64,000 nt of DNA from Verrucomicrobiales bacterium (GCA_021648365.1 JAKISY010000010.1:6947-70946), one strand, 5' to 3'; positions 35,696 to 44,804 are shown, counted from the first letter of the stretch. Numbers and translations: made by a program. The notes: a model not told the origin generated them from the letters alone.

Positions 35696-36865
35696 CTATT
35701 TCTCTGTCAATTCACCGTAAATCGCAGCTAAATCGGCGACTTGTTGCTGCCGAGAGAACCTAAGCGCCACCGCCTCTCTCGCTGCTATCGCCATCGTCTG
35801 CCATTGCTGCTCGTCTTTCAATAAAGCGGTCAACCGCGCCGCTAAAGTCTGCCAATCGTCTTCTGCAACCAGCACTCCACTGGCACCATCCGCCACAGCC
35901 TCGGGAATCCCTCCGTGCTGCGTCGCGGCTACGGGCAGTCCTCCTGCCATCGCTTCGAGCATGGCATTGGGCACACCCTCTTGATTGCCGTCCTTGCCGA
36001 TCCGACTTGGATGAATGAAAACATGCGCTTTTTTATACTGCTCTCGCATTTGCTCTTCATCGATGAATCCGGTGAACTCGACCGCTTCGCCCAAGCCTAA
36101 GTCCTGCGCTAAGGTTTCAAGCTCTGCCTGCAAAGGGCCTTCGCCGACGATCGTGAGTTGTGCGCGTGGAAAAGTTTGGCGTAACTGAGCTAAGACTCGC
36201 AAGCTCACATCTAGCCCTTTTTTTTCGATCAGGCGACAAGTCTGCACCAACCGCCATGCCCCGTCGACTGGAGCCTTGCGATCCATCACTGGCCATTGAT
36301 CTAACGGAATACCTGTCCGCGATAAGCGGATTTTCTCCGCTGGACAACCCAAGTCCCGCAAAGCCGCCACCAACGAATCTGAGCGAGCCAGAATCCTATC
36401 GGCCGAACCAAAAACCCTCTGCATCGCAGTTCGATAAGCAGCTTTATCCATATCCACAGCGACGTCAGCTCCGTGAAAACTGACGATCATCGGACAGGGA
36501 CGAGTCTTGGATTCCAACAAAGGCAACAAGTGCATGCCGATGTGACCGAAATAGATATGCAAAAGCTCAGCTCCTCGCTCATTTAATACCGATTCGATCT
36601 CTTTGCGCTCATAATTGTAAATCTCCCAGGGAGCCTTTTTGCATTTGCGATACCAGAAACGCCGCCACTCACGTCGCAGCCCGTTGGGGCGTGACAATGG
36701 CACCACCCGATCATCATCAAAAGGAAATTTGTCCGCATGAATCCTTTTTTGTGTTAGGATAAAAGATTCATCGTTCGACAGAGCGATGATTTGCCGGTAC
36801 ACGTGCAGCATCTCCGGCGCTAAAAAGGTCGAACAAAAAGAAGCCACTATTGGTTGAGAACTCAT
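35696..36865 (-). CDS. Glycosyltransferase family 4 protein
   Basis: 389 residues from the ATG at 36865 (MSSQPIVASFCSTFLAPE); further upstream Met would overlap kdsD. GT-B fold: N-terminal acceptor domain with IYFGHIGMHLLPLL and VSFHGADV; C-terminal nucleotide-sugar domain with TCRLIEKKGLDVSLRVLAQL, TIVGEGPLQAELE, HPSRIGKDGNQEGVPNAMLE and the EX7E-type GGIPEAVADGASG. Transfers a sugar to an unknown acceptor, likely in surface polysaccharide synthesis. Divergent from kdsD with only 33 bases between start codons. Confidence 0.9.
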   Translation of the reverse strand: MSSQPIVASFCSTFLAPEMLHVYRQIIALSNDESFILTQKRIHADKFPFDDDRVVPLSRPNGLRREWRRFWYRKCKKAPWEIYNYERKEIESVLNERGAELLHIYFGHIGMHLLPLLESKTRPCPMIVSFHGADVAVDMDKAAYRTAMQRVFGSADRILARSDSLVAALRDLGCPAEKIRLSRTGIPLDQWPVMDRKAPVDGAWRLVQTCRLIEKKGLDVSLRVLAQLRQTFPRAQLTIVGEGPLQAELETLAQDLGLGEAVEFTGFIDEEQMREQYKKAHVFIHPSRIGKDGNQEGVPNAMLEAMAGGLPVAATQHGGIPEAVADGASGVLVAEDDWQTLAARLTALLKDEQQWQTMAIAAREAVALRFSRQQQVADLAAIYGELTEK

Positions 36866-36898
36866 CACTGAATACAGCACATAGCACTTGTTACTCGA

Positions 36899-37870
36899 AT
36901 GGACTACCAAGAAAAAGCACGTCGTGTCATTCAACTCGAAATCGACGAACTGCAACGCCTGCATGATCGCATCGATGGATCTTTCGGAAAAGCGGTGCAA
37001 GCCCTACAACAAGCCCTGACCCAAGGTGGCAAAATCATCATCGTCGGAGTCGGCAAATCTGGCAACATCTGCCATAAACTCGCAGCGACCCTCAACTCCA
37101 CGGGTGCCACGGCGACCGTGCTCAATTGCCAAGATGCGCTGCACGGCGATCTCGGCTTGGTCGATGAGGGCGATGCCATCATCGCTTTCAGCTACTCCGG
37201 CGAGACTCGTGAACTGCTCGACATCTTACCGCACCTCAAGCGCCTGCGAATCACTCTGATCTCCATCACTGGGCAGCCCAAATCCACGCTAGCCTCAGTC
37301 GGCGACATCAGCCTCGACGTGCACGTCGAGCGCGAAGCTTGCCCTCTCAATCTCGCCCCCACCTCTAGCACCACCAACATGCTGGTGCTCGGGGATGCGC
37401 TGGCAATGACCTTACTGGAAGCGCGCGGTTTCAAAAAAGAAGACTTCGCCGAGCTGCACCCCGGCGGTTCGCTAGGACGCACTCTGCTCACCAAGGCTTC
37501 TGATATCATGCGCAGTGGCGACGACATAGCTATTCTCGGCGCGCAAGAAACGATCCAGTGCGCTTTGGAAAAAATGACCGCCACTCGAACCGGCGCGGTC
37601 ATCATCACCGGTGACGACCAGCAAGTGATTGGGATTTTCACCCAAGGGGATTTCACCCGAGCTTTCCAAACTCAAAATGATCTCGCAAAGGGCAAGGTCG
37701 GCGACTACATGACCGTCAATCCCATCTCCATCCCTGCCGACAAATTGGCAGCCGAAGTGCTCGCCCTGCTGGAAGATCATCGCATCGATGACCTAGTCGT
37801 CGTGGATTCCAACAATCGCCCACTCGGCCTGATCGACATCCAAGACCTCACGCGTTTGCACATTTTGTGA
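36899..37870 (+). CDS. kdsD: D-arabinose-5-phosphate isomerase
   Basis: Interconverts ribulose-5-P and arabinose-5-P, first step to Kdo of lipopolysaccharide. 323 residues: SIS domain with GKIIIVGVGKSGNICHKLAA and AFSYSGETRELL, active-site segment HPGGSLGRTLL, then two CBS domains (residues about 205-320; DIMRSGD and DYMTVNP). Its last 27 bases, encoding DLTRLHIL plus stop, are repeated after the following toxin-antitoxin pair. Confidence 0.95.
   Translation: MDYQEKARRVIQLEIDELQRLHDRIDGSFGKAVQALQQALTQGGKIIIVGVGKSGNICHKLAATLNSTGATATVLNCQDALHGDLGLVDEGDAIIAFSYSGETRELLDILPHLKRLRITLISITGQPKSTLASVGDISLDVHVEREACPLNLAPTSSTTNMLVLGDALAMTLLEARGFKKEDFAELHPGGSLGRTLLTKASDIMRSGDDIAILGAQETIQCALEKMTATRTGAVIITGDDQQVIGIFTQGDFTRAFQTQNDLAKGKVGDYMTVNPISIPADKLAAEVLALLEDHRIDDLVVVDSNNRPLGLIDIQDLTRLHIL
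37844..37870 (+). repeat. Direct repeat copy 1: 3' end of kdsD
   Basis: 27 bases beginning GACCTCACGCGTTTGCACAT and ending at the kdsD stop codon. The matching copy is at 38436-38462 with one change (TTG to TTA, both Leu). The two copies bracket the toxin-antitoxin genes. Confidence 0.95.
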
Positions 37871-37925
37871 GTCGACACTCTTTAAAAAGATTGATTTCCC
37901 ATCACCGATAGTAGATTATGTTCAC

Positions 37926-38144
37926 ATGGAAGCTACGCTACCGCTCGAACAAATGAATACACGCGAGAAGCTACAGGCTATCGAAATTCTGTGGACTGAC
38001 CTTTGCCGCAACGTAGAAGACATTCCCGTTCCCCAATGGCATCGTGACTACCTGCTCGAAACAAAAAAACGCTCTGTAAAGGGTCAAGAATCTCCCCTAG
38101 ATTGGGAAAATGCCAAGAATTTGCTGCGGCAACGTTTCGAATGA
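37926..38144 (+). CDS. Antitoxin, addiction-module component (TIGR02574-like)
   Basis: 72 residues. The segment LEQMNTREKLQAIEILWTDL and the later LDWENAKNLLRQRF fit the small antitoxin family that pairs with ParE/RelE toxins (Unstab_antitox type). The ATG is 55 bases after kdsD and its stop overlaps the toxin start (ATGA), so the pair is translationally coupled. Expected to bind and neutralise the toxin and repress the pair. The whole pair lies inside a direct repeat of the kdsD end. Confidence 0.87.
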   Translation: MEATLPLEQMNTREKLQAIEILWTDLCRNVEDIPVPQWHRDYLLETKKRSVKGQESPLDWENAKNLLRQRFE

Positions 38145-38437
38145 CCTTGAAAATACTGCCATCTGCTTTCGACGACCTTGCTAGGGGGCGTATTTTCTAT
38201 GAAAAACAAGGAGGCGCTGCTTTAGGTGAGTATTTTTTCAACTCCCTATTCTCTGACATCGATTCACTCGCCCTTTTTGCAGGTATTCACAAAATGATTG
38301 ACTGCACTTTTTACCGTTTACTTTATAAACGATTCCCTTATGCAATTTATTACACCTTAACTGGCGAGACAGTAGAAATCTGGCGAGTTTTAGACTGCCG
38401 CCAACAGCCTTCTACAATCGATGCCGCTTTCGAGTGA
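38141..38437 (+). CDS. RelE/ParE family toxin
   Basis: 98 residues from the ATG at 38141, overlapping the antitoxin stop by 4 bases. Family features: LPSAFDDLARGRIFYEKQGG at the N terminus, FYRLLYKRFPYAIYYTLTGE in the middle and IWRVLDCRQQP at the end. RelE members cut ribosome-bound mRNA and ParE members poison gyrase; sequence alone does not decide. The last two bases of its TGA are the first two of direct repeat copy 2, so the repeat supplies most of the stop codon. Confidence 0.87.
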   Translation: MTLKILPSAFDDLARGRIFYEKQGGAALGEYFFNSLFSDIDSLALFAGIHKMIDCTFYRLLYKRFPYAIYYTLTGETVEIWRVLDCRQQPSTIDAAFE

Positions 38438-38462
38438 CCTCACGCGTTTGCACATTTTATGA
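38436..38462 (+). repeat. Direct repeat copy 2: duplicated kdsD 3' end after the toxin
   Basis: 26 of 27 bases match 37844-37870, including the stop codon. It encodes the same C-terminal residues (DLTRLHIL) in the same order but is no longer attached to a gene. It begins within the toxin stop codon. The unit between copies is 592 bases. Confidence 0.95.
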
Positions 38463-38539
38463 AAAATCAATTCTACTCTCGCCAAAACCCTTAACTTATG
38501 TTAAATTTCACTTACTTTATAGCTTAAATCTTTCTACTC

Positions 38540-39103
38540 ATGGCAACCGTCGTCGCAACTCAAATCAAAAAAGGTCAGTGCATCGCTCACAAAGGCGAAA
38601 CTGGCATAGTTCTTCATCTCGAGCATCGCACGCCCGGCAAGGGCAATGCCTTGATCATGGCAACTATCCGCTCTTTCCAATCTGGGAAAACCAAGGACAT
38701 CCGCTTTGCCTCTGGCGACAAAGTCGACCTCGTCATGACTGAGCGTCAAAAATTGGAGTTCAGCTACAGCGATCCTAGTGGCTATCACTTCATGGATCCG
38801 ATCACTTTTGATACCATCACCTTGTCTGAAGAAATGCTCGGGGATATCAAAAACTTACTGATCGATGCTTTGAAGGTCGAAGTGCTCTACCTCGACGGCA
38901 AGCCCGTCAGCGTAGATCCTCCGTCTTCTGTCGATTTGAAAATCACTGAGTCTGCTCCAGGAGTCAAAGGCGATACCGCCAATAACCCCACCAAAGAAGC
39001 GACCCTCGAGACGGGTTTACGGATTCAGGTGCCGCTCTTTTGCAAACCTGGCGATATGGTTAAAGTCGATAGCTCCACTTTTAAATACCTCAGCCGAGTC
39101 TAA
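38540..39103 (+). CDS. efp: Elongation factor P
   Basis: Relieves ribosome stalling at polyproline. 187 residues with the three beta domains of EF-P. The tip loop reads HRTPGKGNA, with Lys34 at the position that is lysylated, rhamnosylated (as Arg) or otherwise modified in other bacteria. No epmA, epmB or earP partner is nearby. Normal length. Before the toxin cassette inserted it probably sat just downstream of kdsD. Confidence 0.96.
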   Translation: MATVVATQIKKGQCIAHKGETGIVLHLEHRTPGKGNALIMATIRSFQSGKTKDIRFASGDKVDLVMTERQKLEFSYSDPSGYHFMDPITFDTITLSEEMLGDIKNLLIDALKVEVLYLDGKPVSVDPPSSVDLKITESAPGVKGDTANNPTKEATLETGLRIQVPLFCKPGDMVKVDSSTFKYLSRV

Positions 39104-39118
39104 ACGCCTCGCGCTACC

Positions 39119-39141
39119 TCCTTAGCCAACGATGCTAAGGA
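39119..39141. repeat. Perfect 8-bp stem-loop after efp
   Basis: TCCTTAGC and GCTAAGGA flank a seven-base loop 15 bases past the efp stop. No T-run follows; it may protect the 3' end or act as a weak terminator. Confidence 0.5.
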
Positions 39142-39238
39142 ATGGTCGCGGATCGTGTGCGACAAGGTCGCAGTGTAAGCACTGCTACTACTTGCAGTGG
39201 CAGGTGGAAATTCATTGTGACAAAATCCATCCCTACTT

Positions 39239-40165
39239 ATGGCAGCACCAAGACGCTCCAGTTCAAGCTCAGGCAAAAAGCGCAAGCTCACGCCCTCCGC
39301 TAGCACAGGACGGCGCAAAGCTGCGACTAGGAAAAAACCTGCAGCACGACGTAAAAACTCTAGTTCTGCCAACCAGCAAATCGCTGCTTTTGTCGATGGC
39401 GAAGCTGTGCCCATCGATGCTGAATCCGTTCCTGTCGCCGCCCCCTCGATGGGCTTGATGCACTGGGTGCGCTTGTTTGTGGGCATCGCTCTCATCCCGC
39501 TGGTATGGATCTCATTGGAGTCTTTTTTCCTCAGCTTTGCGCACGCGGCTAAAAATGGTGCTTTTTGGCGCACCGGAGAATTCTGGTTTTTCACCATCGG
39601 AGCATCGCTATGGCTGGTACTCTTTTATGGCCTGCGCAGTCGGCTGATGCTTTGGTTTTACGTCGCTGGACATGAACTCACCCATGCTGTTTTTGTGCTC
39701 TTCTGTGGGGGCAATGTCAAAGCTGTGCATATCTCTAGTTCGGGCGGTCATATCCTGACCAACAAAAACAATTTCCTCATCTCCCTCTCCCCTTATTTTG
39801 TCCCTTTTTACACCATGATCGTCATCAGCTTATGGTGGCTCGGCCAGTTCATCTTCCCGGATTATCCTATCACCCCATTCCACGAGCACTTATTATTCGG
39901 CACCATTGGATTGACCCTATCCTTTCACCTCACCTTCACCCTATGGATGATCAACCGAGATCAACCCGACCTGCAGCAAAACGGCCTACTCTTCTCCGTC
40001 ACGCTGATCGCTTTCATCAACATCTTGCTGATCTCTTGTTTCCTGGTGCTCGCCTCCCCCAATGTCACTTGGGAGTATTTCATCCTGACCTGGGCCAATA
40101 ACCTCGCCACCTTTCACCACCGCTTGATGGAATCGGTTCACGAAATGATTCAAATGGTGATGTGA
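39239..40165 (+). CDS. Membrane protein with HExxH motif and histone-like basic tail (putative M50-type protease)
   Basis: 308 residues. Residues 1-45 are Ser/Lys/Arg-rich (GKKRKLTPS; RRKAATRKKPAARRK), like an H1-type histone tail. About six membrane segments follow from residue 75. HELTH (145-149) lies in a membrane helix (LMLWFYVAGHELTHAVFVL), the arrangement of M50 intramembrane zinc proteases. The later NNFLISLSPYFVPFYT segment resembles the NPDG-type region but without a clear Asp ligand. Protease activity is inferred. Its stop lies 38 bases before the next gene's ATG. Confidence 0.7.
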   Translation: MAAPRRSSSSSGKKRKLTPSASTGRRKAATRKKPAARRKNSSSANQQIAAFVDGEAVPIDAESVPVAAPSMGLMHWVRLFVGIALIPLVWISLESFFLSFAHAAKNGAFWRTGEFWFFTIGASLWLVLFYGLRSRLMLWFYVAGHELTHAVFVLFCGGNVKAVHISSSGGHILTNKNNFLISLSPYFVPFYTMIVISLWWLGQFIFPDYPITPFHEHLLFGTIGLTLSFHLTFTLWMINRDQPDLQQNGLLFSVTLIAFINILLISCFLVLASPNVTWEYFILTWANNLATFHHRLMESVHEMIQMVM

Positions 40166-40203
40166 TCACTTGCCATCTGCGAAAGTCTATAGCAGAGTTC
40201 CTC

Positions 40204-41568
40204 ATGTCGAAAAAATCAGCCCACACAAACACCCCTCCATTCTCTCCCTCACGCCGCCGCTTCCTGAGCAGCGCAGTCAGTGCCACTGGCCTTTTTGCAG
40301 GCATCCAATTTTTACCCTCTGGCGTACTCGGCGCTAACGCCAAACTCAACCTCGCTTTTGTCGGAGCCGGTGGACGCGGCGCTCAGAATATCAAAGGTTG
40401 CATCAGTGAAACGCATTATGCCTACGCCGATGTGGATCAAAAACGCTGCGCCAAATCCCTCAAAGCTAGTCCCAAAAGCAAATACTACAAAGACTGGCGC
40501 GAGATGCTCTCAAAAGAAGCTGACAATCTCGATGGCGTCGTCGTTTCGACTCCAGACCACAATCACGCCATCGTCGCGATGGCAGCGATGAATGCTGGCA
40601 AACACGTCTATGTCGAAAAGCCGCTCACTCTCACCATCTCCGAAGCCCGTGCACTACAGCTCAAAGCTGAGGAAAAAGGTCTCTGCACTCAGATGGGCAA
40701 CCAAGGGCACGCCGCTGAAGGCGCTCGCCGCACCAACGAATGGATCCAGTCTGGTTCCGTTGGGGAAATCCGTGAGGTTCACACTTGCACCAATCGCCCC
40801 AGTTGGCCGCAAGACATGGTGCGTCCCGCAAAAGAAGAAATCCCCGCCACTCTCGATTGGGACACTTGGATCGGACCCGCACCGATGGAACCCTACAGCA
40901 GTCAAATCGTGCCTTTCAAATGGCGTGGTTTTATCGACTACGGCACTGGCGCACTCGGCGACATGGGCGCGCACATCCTCGACCACCCCGTGTGGGCTTT
41001 AGGACTCGGCGTGCCACAGAGCATCAGCGTTGAGATCGAGCGCAAAACTGCTGGTAGCGAATTGGTATCTCACCCAGCCTCCTGCAAAATCACTTATGAG
41101 TTCCCTGCCCGAGGCGATGCCCCGCCAGTTAAGCTGATGTGGTACGACGGCTCTTATGCCATGCCTCGCCCTAAAAACATGAATGACAATCTGAAAACTC
41201 CCGCTAGCGGTTGCATCTACTACGGCAGTGATTTCACCTTCATGCACGGCAGTCACGGCGGCATGCCTCAATTGGTGCACTCCGCTGATAAAGCCAAATT
41301 TGTCGAGCCTCCTAAAACCATGGAACGCTCACCCGGCCATCACAAAGAATGGATCGAAGCCTGTAAAGCTGGAGATCCAAAAATGGCTAAATCCAACTTC
41401 AGTTACTCCGCACCCCTCACCGAACTGATGCTGCTCGGCACCATCGCCGCACAAGTCGGCAACGGCACCAAGCTCACTTGGAATCGTGACAAAATGACCA
41501 CTGGCAATGCGGCAGCCGACAAACTGATCAAACGCAAATACCGCGACGGCTGGGCACAGGTCGGCTAA
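40204..41568 (+). CDS. Tat-exported Gfo/Idh/MocA family oxidoreductase (second copy)
   Basis: 454 residues from the ATG at 40204. Twin-arginine signal SRRRFLSSA (16-24) with hydrophobic core, cut near VLGANA. Rossmann motif FVGAGGRGAQN, substrate segment STPDHNHAIVAM, and EKP in YVEKPLTLT. The GSVGEIREVHTCTNRPSWPQ type region is typical of the large secreted verrucomicrobial/planctomycete subgroup. Only distantly similar to the 27651 protein. Probable sugar or glycoside dehydrogenase; no hydrolase partner adjacent. Confidence 0.92.
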   Translation: MSKKSAHTNTPPFSPSRRRFLSSAVSATGLFAGIQFLPSGVLGANAKLNLAFVGAGGRGAQNIKGCISETHYAYADVDQKRCAKSLKASPKSKYYKDWREMLSKEADNLDGVVVSTPDHNHAIVAMAAMNAGKHVYVEKPLTLTISEARALQLKAEEKGLCTQMGNQGHAAEGARRTNEWIQSGSVGEIREVHTCTNRPSWPQDMVRPAKEEIPATLDWDTWIGPAPMEPYSSQIVPFKWRGFIDYGTGALGDMGAHILDHPVWALGLGVPQSISVEIERKTAGSELVSHPASCKITYEFPARGDAPPVKLMWYDGSYAMPRPKNMNDNLKTPASGCIYYGSDFTFMHGSHGGMPQLVHSADKAKFVEPPKTMERSPGHHKEWIEACKAGDPKMAKSNFSYSAPLTELMLLGTIAAQVGNGTKLTWNRDKMTTGNAAADKLIKRKYRDGWAQVG

Positions 41569-41614
41569 AGCGTCCGCGCAGACCACAAAACTGAAAACTC
41601 AAGCCTATTCTCCC

Positions 41615-42061
41615 GTGTCTAAAACCTACTCCGTGCCAAGCGACGATCTGCTCCAAGAACAGCTCACCACCTTGCAATATCAAGTCACCCAAAGGGCCGC
41701 CACTGAGCGGCCTTTTGAAAACGAATACCACGACAACCACGACGAAGGCATCTATGTCGATATCGTTTCTGGCGAACCCTTATTCGCCTCCAACGCCAAA
41801 TACGACTCTGGCACCGGCTGGCCGAGCTTTTTTCAGCCCTTGGTAACTGATAACATCGTCGAAAAGCTCGACTTTAAGATGATCCTACCCAGGAAAGAAG
41901 TGCGCAGCAAACACGGCAACTCCCACTTGGGACACGTCTTCAAAGACGGTCCCGATCCCACGGGTTTACGCTACTGCATGAACTCAGCCGCGATGCGCTT
42001 CATCGCCAAAGATCAAATGGAAAAAGAAGGTTACGGCGCCTTTTTGAAGGACTTGAATTGA
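41615..42061 (+). CDS. msrB: Peptide-methionine (R)-S-oxide reductase MsrB
   Basis: Repairs Met-R-sulfoxide. 148 residues from a GTG start. Motifs: YQVTQRAATERPF, SGTGWPSFFQP, HLGHVFKDGP and the catalytic Cys in RYCMNSAAM. The two CxxC pairs that bind structural zinc in many MsrB are absent (YVDIVSGEPLF; VRSKHGNSH), so this is a zinc-free form. Cytoplasmic, no signal. Converges on the beta-propeller gene, 8 bases between stops. Confidence 0.94.
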   Translation: MSKTYSVPSDDLLQEQLTTLQYQVTQRAATERPFENEYHDNHDEGIYVDIVSGEPLFASNAKYDSGTGWPSFFQPLVTDNIVEKLDFKMILPRKEVRSKHGNSHLGHVFKDGPDPTGLRYCMNSAAMRFIAKDQMEKEGYGAFLKDLN

Positions 42062-42069
42062 TCCCCCCT

Positions 42070-43353
42070 CTAATCACCTATCCGATAGAGGAAGCCTTTG
42101 CTGCGCAAAAATATAGCTCCGCCCGCTGCCGCAGGAGAGGCCAGCGAACCTTCCTCCAGTTGGTTGTGAGCCAGTAGCTCAAAAGATCTAGCCGCCTTCA
42201 CCACCGTCGTGCCACCTGTCTCGTCGTAAAAATAAACCCTTCCTGCCCCATAGATCAAAGAGGCCGTCACCTTTCCCTTTAGACGTTCAGACCACAGCAC
42301 CTCTCCTGTTTTGGCATCGATACAAGCGGCGACATTGTCCGCTGCCATATACAACTCTCCTCCTACCAGAACAGGCGAAGACTGTTTGGACACACGCTTG
42401 ATCAACTTCCACAGCAAGTGAGTTTCGCTGATGTCTCCGCGTGCTTTGTCGTCCATCTTCATTGCCATGATCTGCGGTTTCCCCAATCCTGTATTGATAT
42501 ACAAGATACCTAAATCTTTGCTATATACAGGCATCGACGAGCCCGAGTGCTGGGGGTAGCTGACCGACCACAACTCTTCTCCCGTTTCAGGATTGTAAGC
42601 CCAGCAAGCTTTGGCACCAGCGCTTATCATCTGGGTTTTCCCGCCGACCTCTATGAAAACAGGAGTGCCGTAAGCCTTGCGGGCATCGCCAAAACTAGAA
42701 GGGCGCCCCTTAGCATCGAGATCATTGTATTGAGTCGAACGATCTTTCCGCCACAGCGTCTTACCCGTTTTTTTGTCCAAAGCGACAAGGTACTGCTGGT
42801 CTGCCCCGTCAAAAGTGAGATAAATTTTATCCCTCCACAATGCTGGAGAAGAACCCGCGCCGCGCCAATGGCTGCATGGGAAATCCACTCGCCGCCATAG
42901 CTCTTCGTAAGTATTGGCATCCAAACAAATCGTACCAGAGGAACCAAAATGAAAATAGACCCTGCCCTTTTCTACCACTGGCGAAGATGCCGCGAAGTTA
43001 TTGATTCGGTTAGATGTTGGCTCAGGATTATCATCAGTGACCAATACCCGGTCGAGCAGTATCTCACCCGTCTTTTGGTCAAGGCACATAGCTGATAGCG
43101 TCAAACCATCGGCGCGAGCGGTCGCCACCCACACTTTACCGTCCATCACCACCGGAGACGCCCAGCCCTCACCATGAATGGCAGTCTTCCACTTCACATT
43201 TTCTTTTTCACCCCACTTCAGTGGCAATTCCTGCCCCTCAGCCACATGCCCGTCCTGAGTCGGCCCTCGGAAATCCGGCCAATCAGCCAGCCCTGCCCCA
43301 GCAGATAGCACCCAGCTCGAACAAATCGCCAAAATTATCGTCAATCCTTTCAT
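42070..43353 (-). CDS. Exported PQQ-like beta-propeller (BamB/quinoprotein-type) protein
   Basis: 427 residues from the ATG at 43353 (MKGLTIILAI). Signal peptide cut near SAGAGLA. Start of mature part DWPDFRGPTQDG is typical of the secreted WD40-like quinoprotein group abundant in planctomycetes and verrucomicrobia. Repeated beta-propeller blades include ASPVVMDGKVWVATA, GKTLWRKD, GEELWSVSYP and GEVLWSERL. No PQQ enzyme residues are evident, so it may be a binding or scaffold protein. Divergent from the porin gene. Confidence 0.88.
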   Translation of the reverse strand: MKGLTIILAICSSWVLSAGAGLADWPDFRGPTQDGHVAEGQELPLKWGEKENVKWKTAIHGEGWASPVVMDGKVWVATARADGLTLSAMCLDQKTGEILLDRVLVTDDNPEPTSNRINNFAASSPVVEKGRVYFHFGSSGTICLDANTYEELWRRVDFPCSHWRGAGSSPALWRDKIYLTFDGADQQYLVALDKKTGKTLWRKDRSTQYNDLDAKGRPSSFGDARKAYGTPVFIEVGGKTQMISAGAKACWAYNPETGEELWSVSYPQHSGSSMPVYSKDLGILYINTGLGKPQIMAMKMDDKARGDISETHLLWKLIKRVSKQSSPVLVGGELYMAADNVAACIDAKTGEVLWSERLKGKVTASLIYGAGRVYFYDETGGTTVVKAARSFELLAHNQLEEGSLASPAAAGGAIFLRSKGFLYRIGD

Positions 43354-43427
43354 GGCACAAAACAAAACGATGACCGCCATCACGTCAATCACTCACTGAT
43401 ACGCATAAGCGCTAGTAGAAAAAAATT

Positions 43428-43456
43428 TTGTGCAACGTGCTTTTCTTTTGTAATGT
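43428..43456 (+). promoter_or_regulatory. Possible sigma-70-type promoter for the porin gene
   Basis: TTGTGC (43428-43433), 17-base spacer, TAATGT (43451-43456), 22 bases before the ATG. Four of six bases match consensus in each box, and the spacing is ideal. Position in the divergent intergenic region supports it, but it is unproven. Confidence 0.35.
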
Positions 43457-43478
43457 CTCTTAGTCATACCACCGCTTG

Positions 43479-44804
43479 ATGTTTAGCCAACCTAACGACA
43501 GCTCCACACACCCCAAGCTCCGCGCGCTAAGCCTGCGCATGGCTTGCTGTTGCCTAGTGCTATCGGCACTGGCTTACCCTGCAGAGCTTTCCGCACGGGA
43601 AAAAATCATACGCGACAAAAGCGACAACAAAAGCACCGCCATTTCTGAATCCTCTGACGAGATCGACAATACCCTAGATGACGTCAAACAATCTCGCAAA
43701 ACCCTGCTTCCCAACGGCCCTATGTCAAGGCCCGCCGCAGCTTGGGAAGATTTCTGGCACCTGGTCGATGAAAAAAGCGGGCTATCGATGGCCTTTGCCT
43801 ACACCACTCTTTTCCAAGCTGCCACCAAAGGCAACTACACCGGACCTCGTAGTGGTGGCAGCAGCGATTTCGACATGATCGGGCGCTGGAGCCTGATCAA
43901 TCCCGACGATCACGAAGGTTGGATCAATGAAGGCACGATCGGTTTTGCCACCGAATACCGCAGTCAATTTGGCAACGCCACGCCCGCCGATCTAGGCGAG
44001 TCACTCGGGTCATTGTGGGGCATCACCGCGGGCTTCAATGAAGAAGACTTCACCTTAAAAGAGCTCTGGTGGCATCAACATTTATTCGATGATCACTTAG
44101 CATTCCGCCTCGGCCGCATCAGTCTCGACAGTATTTTTGATGCTTATCGATTCACTGGAGCCAATCACTTTTACACCAACAAAGCTTTTTCTCGCAATCC
44201 CACCATCCCTTTCCCCAACACTGGCTTAGGGCTTGTATTCGCCTGGAATCCTGGGCACAATCTATTTGCCATCGTTGGCGGCGGCAGCGCCGATGGAAGA
44301 GAAGCCGAAACCACCACCGCACAACAGGGGATCAAGGAATGGTTCAGTGCTACTACTTTAGGATGGAAACCCAAACACGATTTAGGCACAGGCCTGTATC
44401 AAGTCACCTTCTGGCACTCCAAAGCACGCTCTGGCAACCCACTACCCGAAGCCACTGGCTACTCTATTTTGCTGCAACAAGAATTCGCGAATGGTTGGAC
44501 GCCTTTCACCCGCTACGCCTATTCTAGTGCAGCCGTCACCGATACCAAAAGAATCATCACCGCTGGCGTGGTTCATGAAGGCTCCCCTCGCAAACCCACC
44601 GACCGAGTCGGTGTCGCCCTAGCTTGGGGCCAAGCCCACAATGACAATTACCGTGATCAATGGACAGCAGAACTATTCTACCGTTATTCGATCACCCCCT
44701 CTCTTCGCATCACCCCGCTCGCTCAGATCATTGTCAATCCCGCTAAAAATCCCTACGACCAAGTGATTGGCGTATTTGGACTGCGAGGACGGTTCACCTT
44801 TTGA
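43479..44804 (+). CDS. OprB-type carbohydrate-selective porin
   Basis: 441 residues from the ATG at 43479 (a TTG lies just before it). Signal peptide MACCCLVLSALAYPAELSA. A charged linker of about 40 residues, then beta-barrel sequence: GLSMAFAYTTLFQAAT, FRLGRISLDSIFDAYRFTGA, FARNPTIPFP-like and PEATGYSILLQQEFANG. The chain ends LRGRFTF, a terminal Phe as in outer-membrane barrels. OprB porins pass sugars. A lone gene, next to a secreted beta-propeller protein. Confidence 0.85.
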   Translation: MFSQPNDSSTHPKLRALSLRMACCCLVLSALAYPAELSAREKIIRDKSDNKSTAISESSDEIDNTLDDVKQSRKTLLPNGPMSRPAAAWEDFWHLVDEKSGLSMAFAYTTLFQAATKGNYTGPRSGGSSDFDMIGRWSLINPDDHEGWINEGTIGFATEYRSQFGNATPADLGESLGSLWGITAGFNEEDFTLKELWWHQHLFDDHLAFRLGRISLDSIFDAYRFTGANHFYTNKAFSRNPTIPFPNTGLGLVFAWNPGHNLFAIVGGGSADGREAETTTAQQGIKEWFSATTLGWKPKHDLGTGLYQVTFWHSKARSGNPLPEATGYSILLQQEFANGWTPFTRYAYSSAAVTDTKRIITAGVVHEGSPRKPTDRVGVALAWGQAHNDNYRDQWTAELFYRYSITPSLRITPLAQIIVNPAKNPYDQVIGVFGLRGRFTF

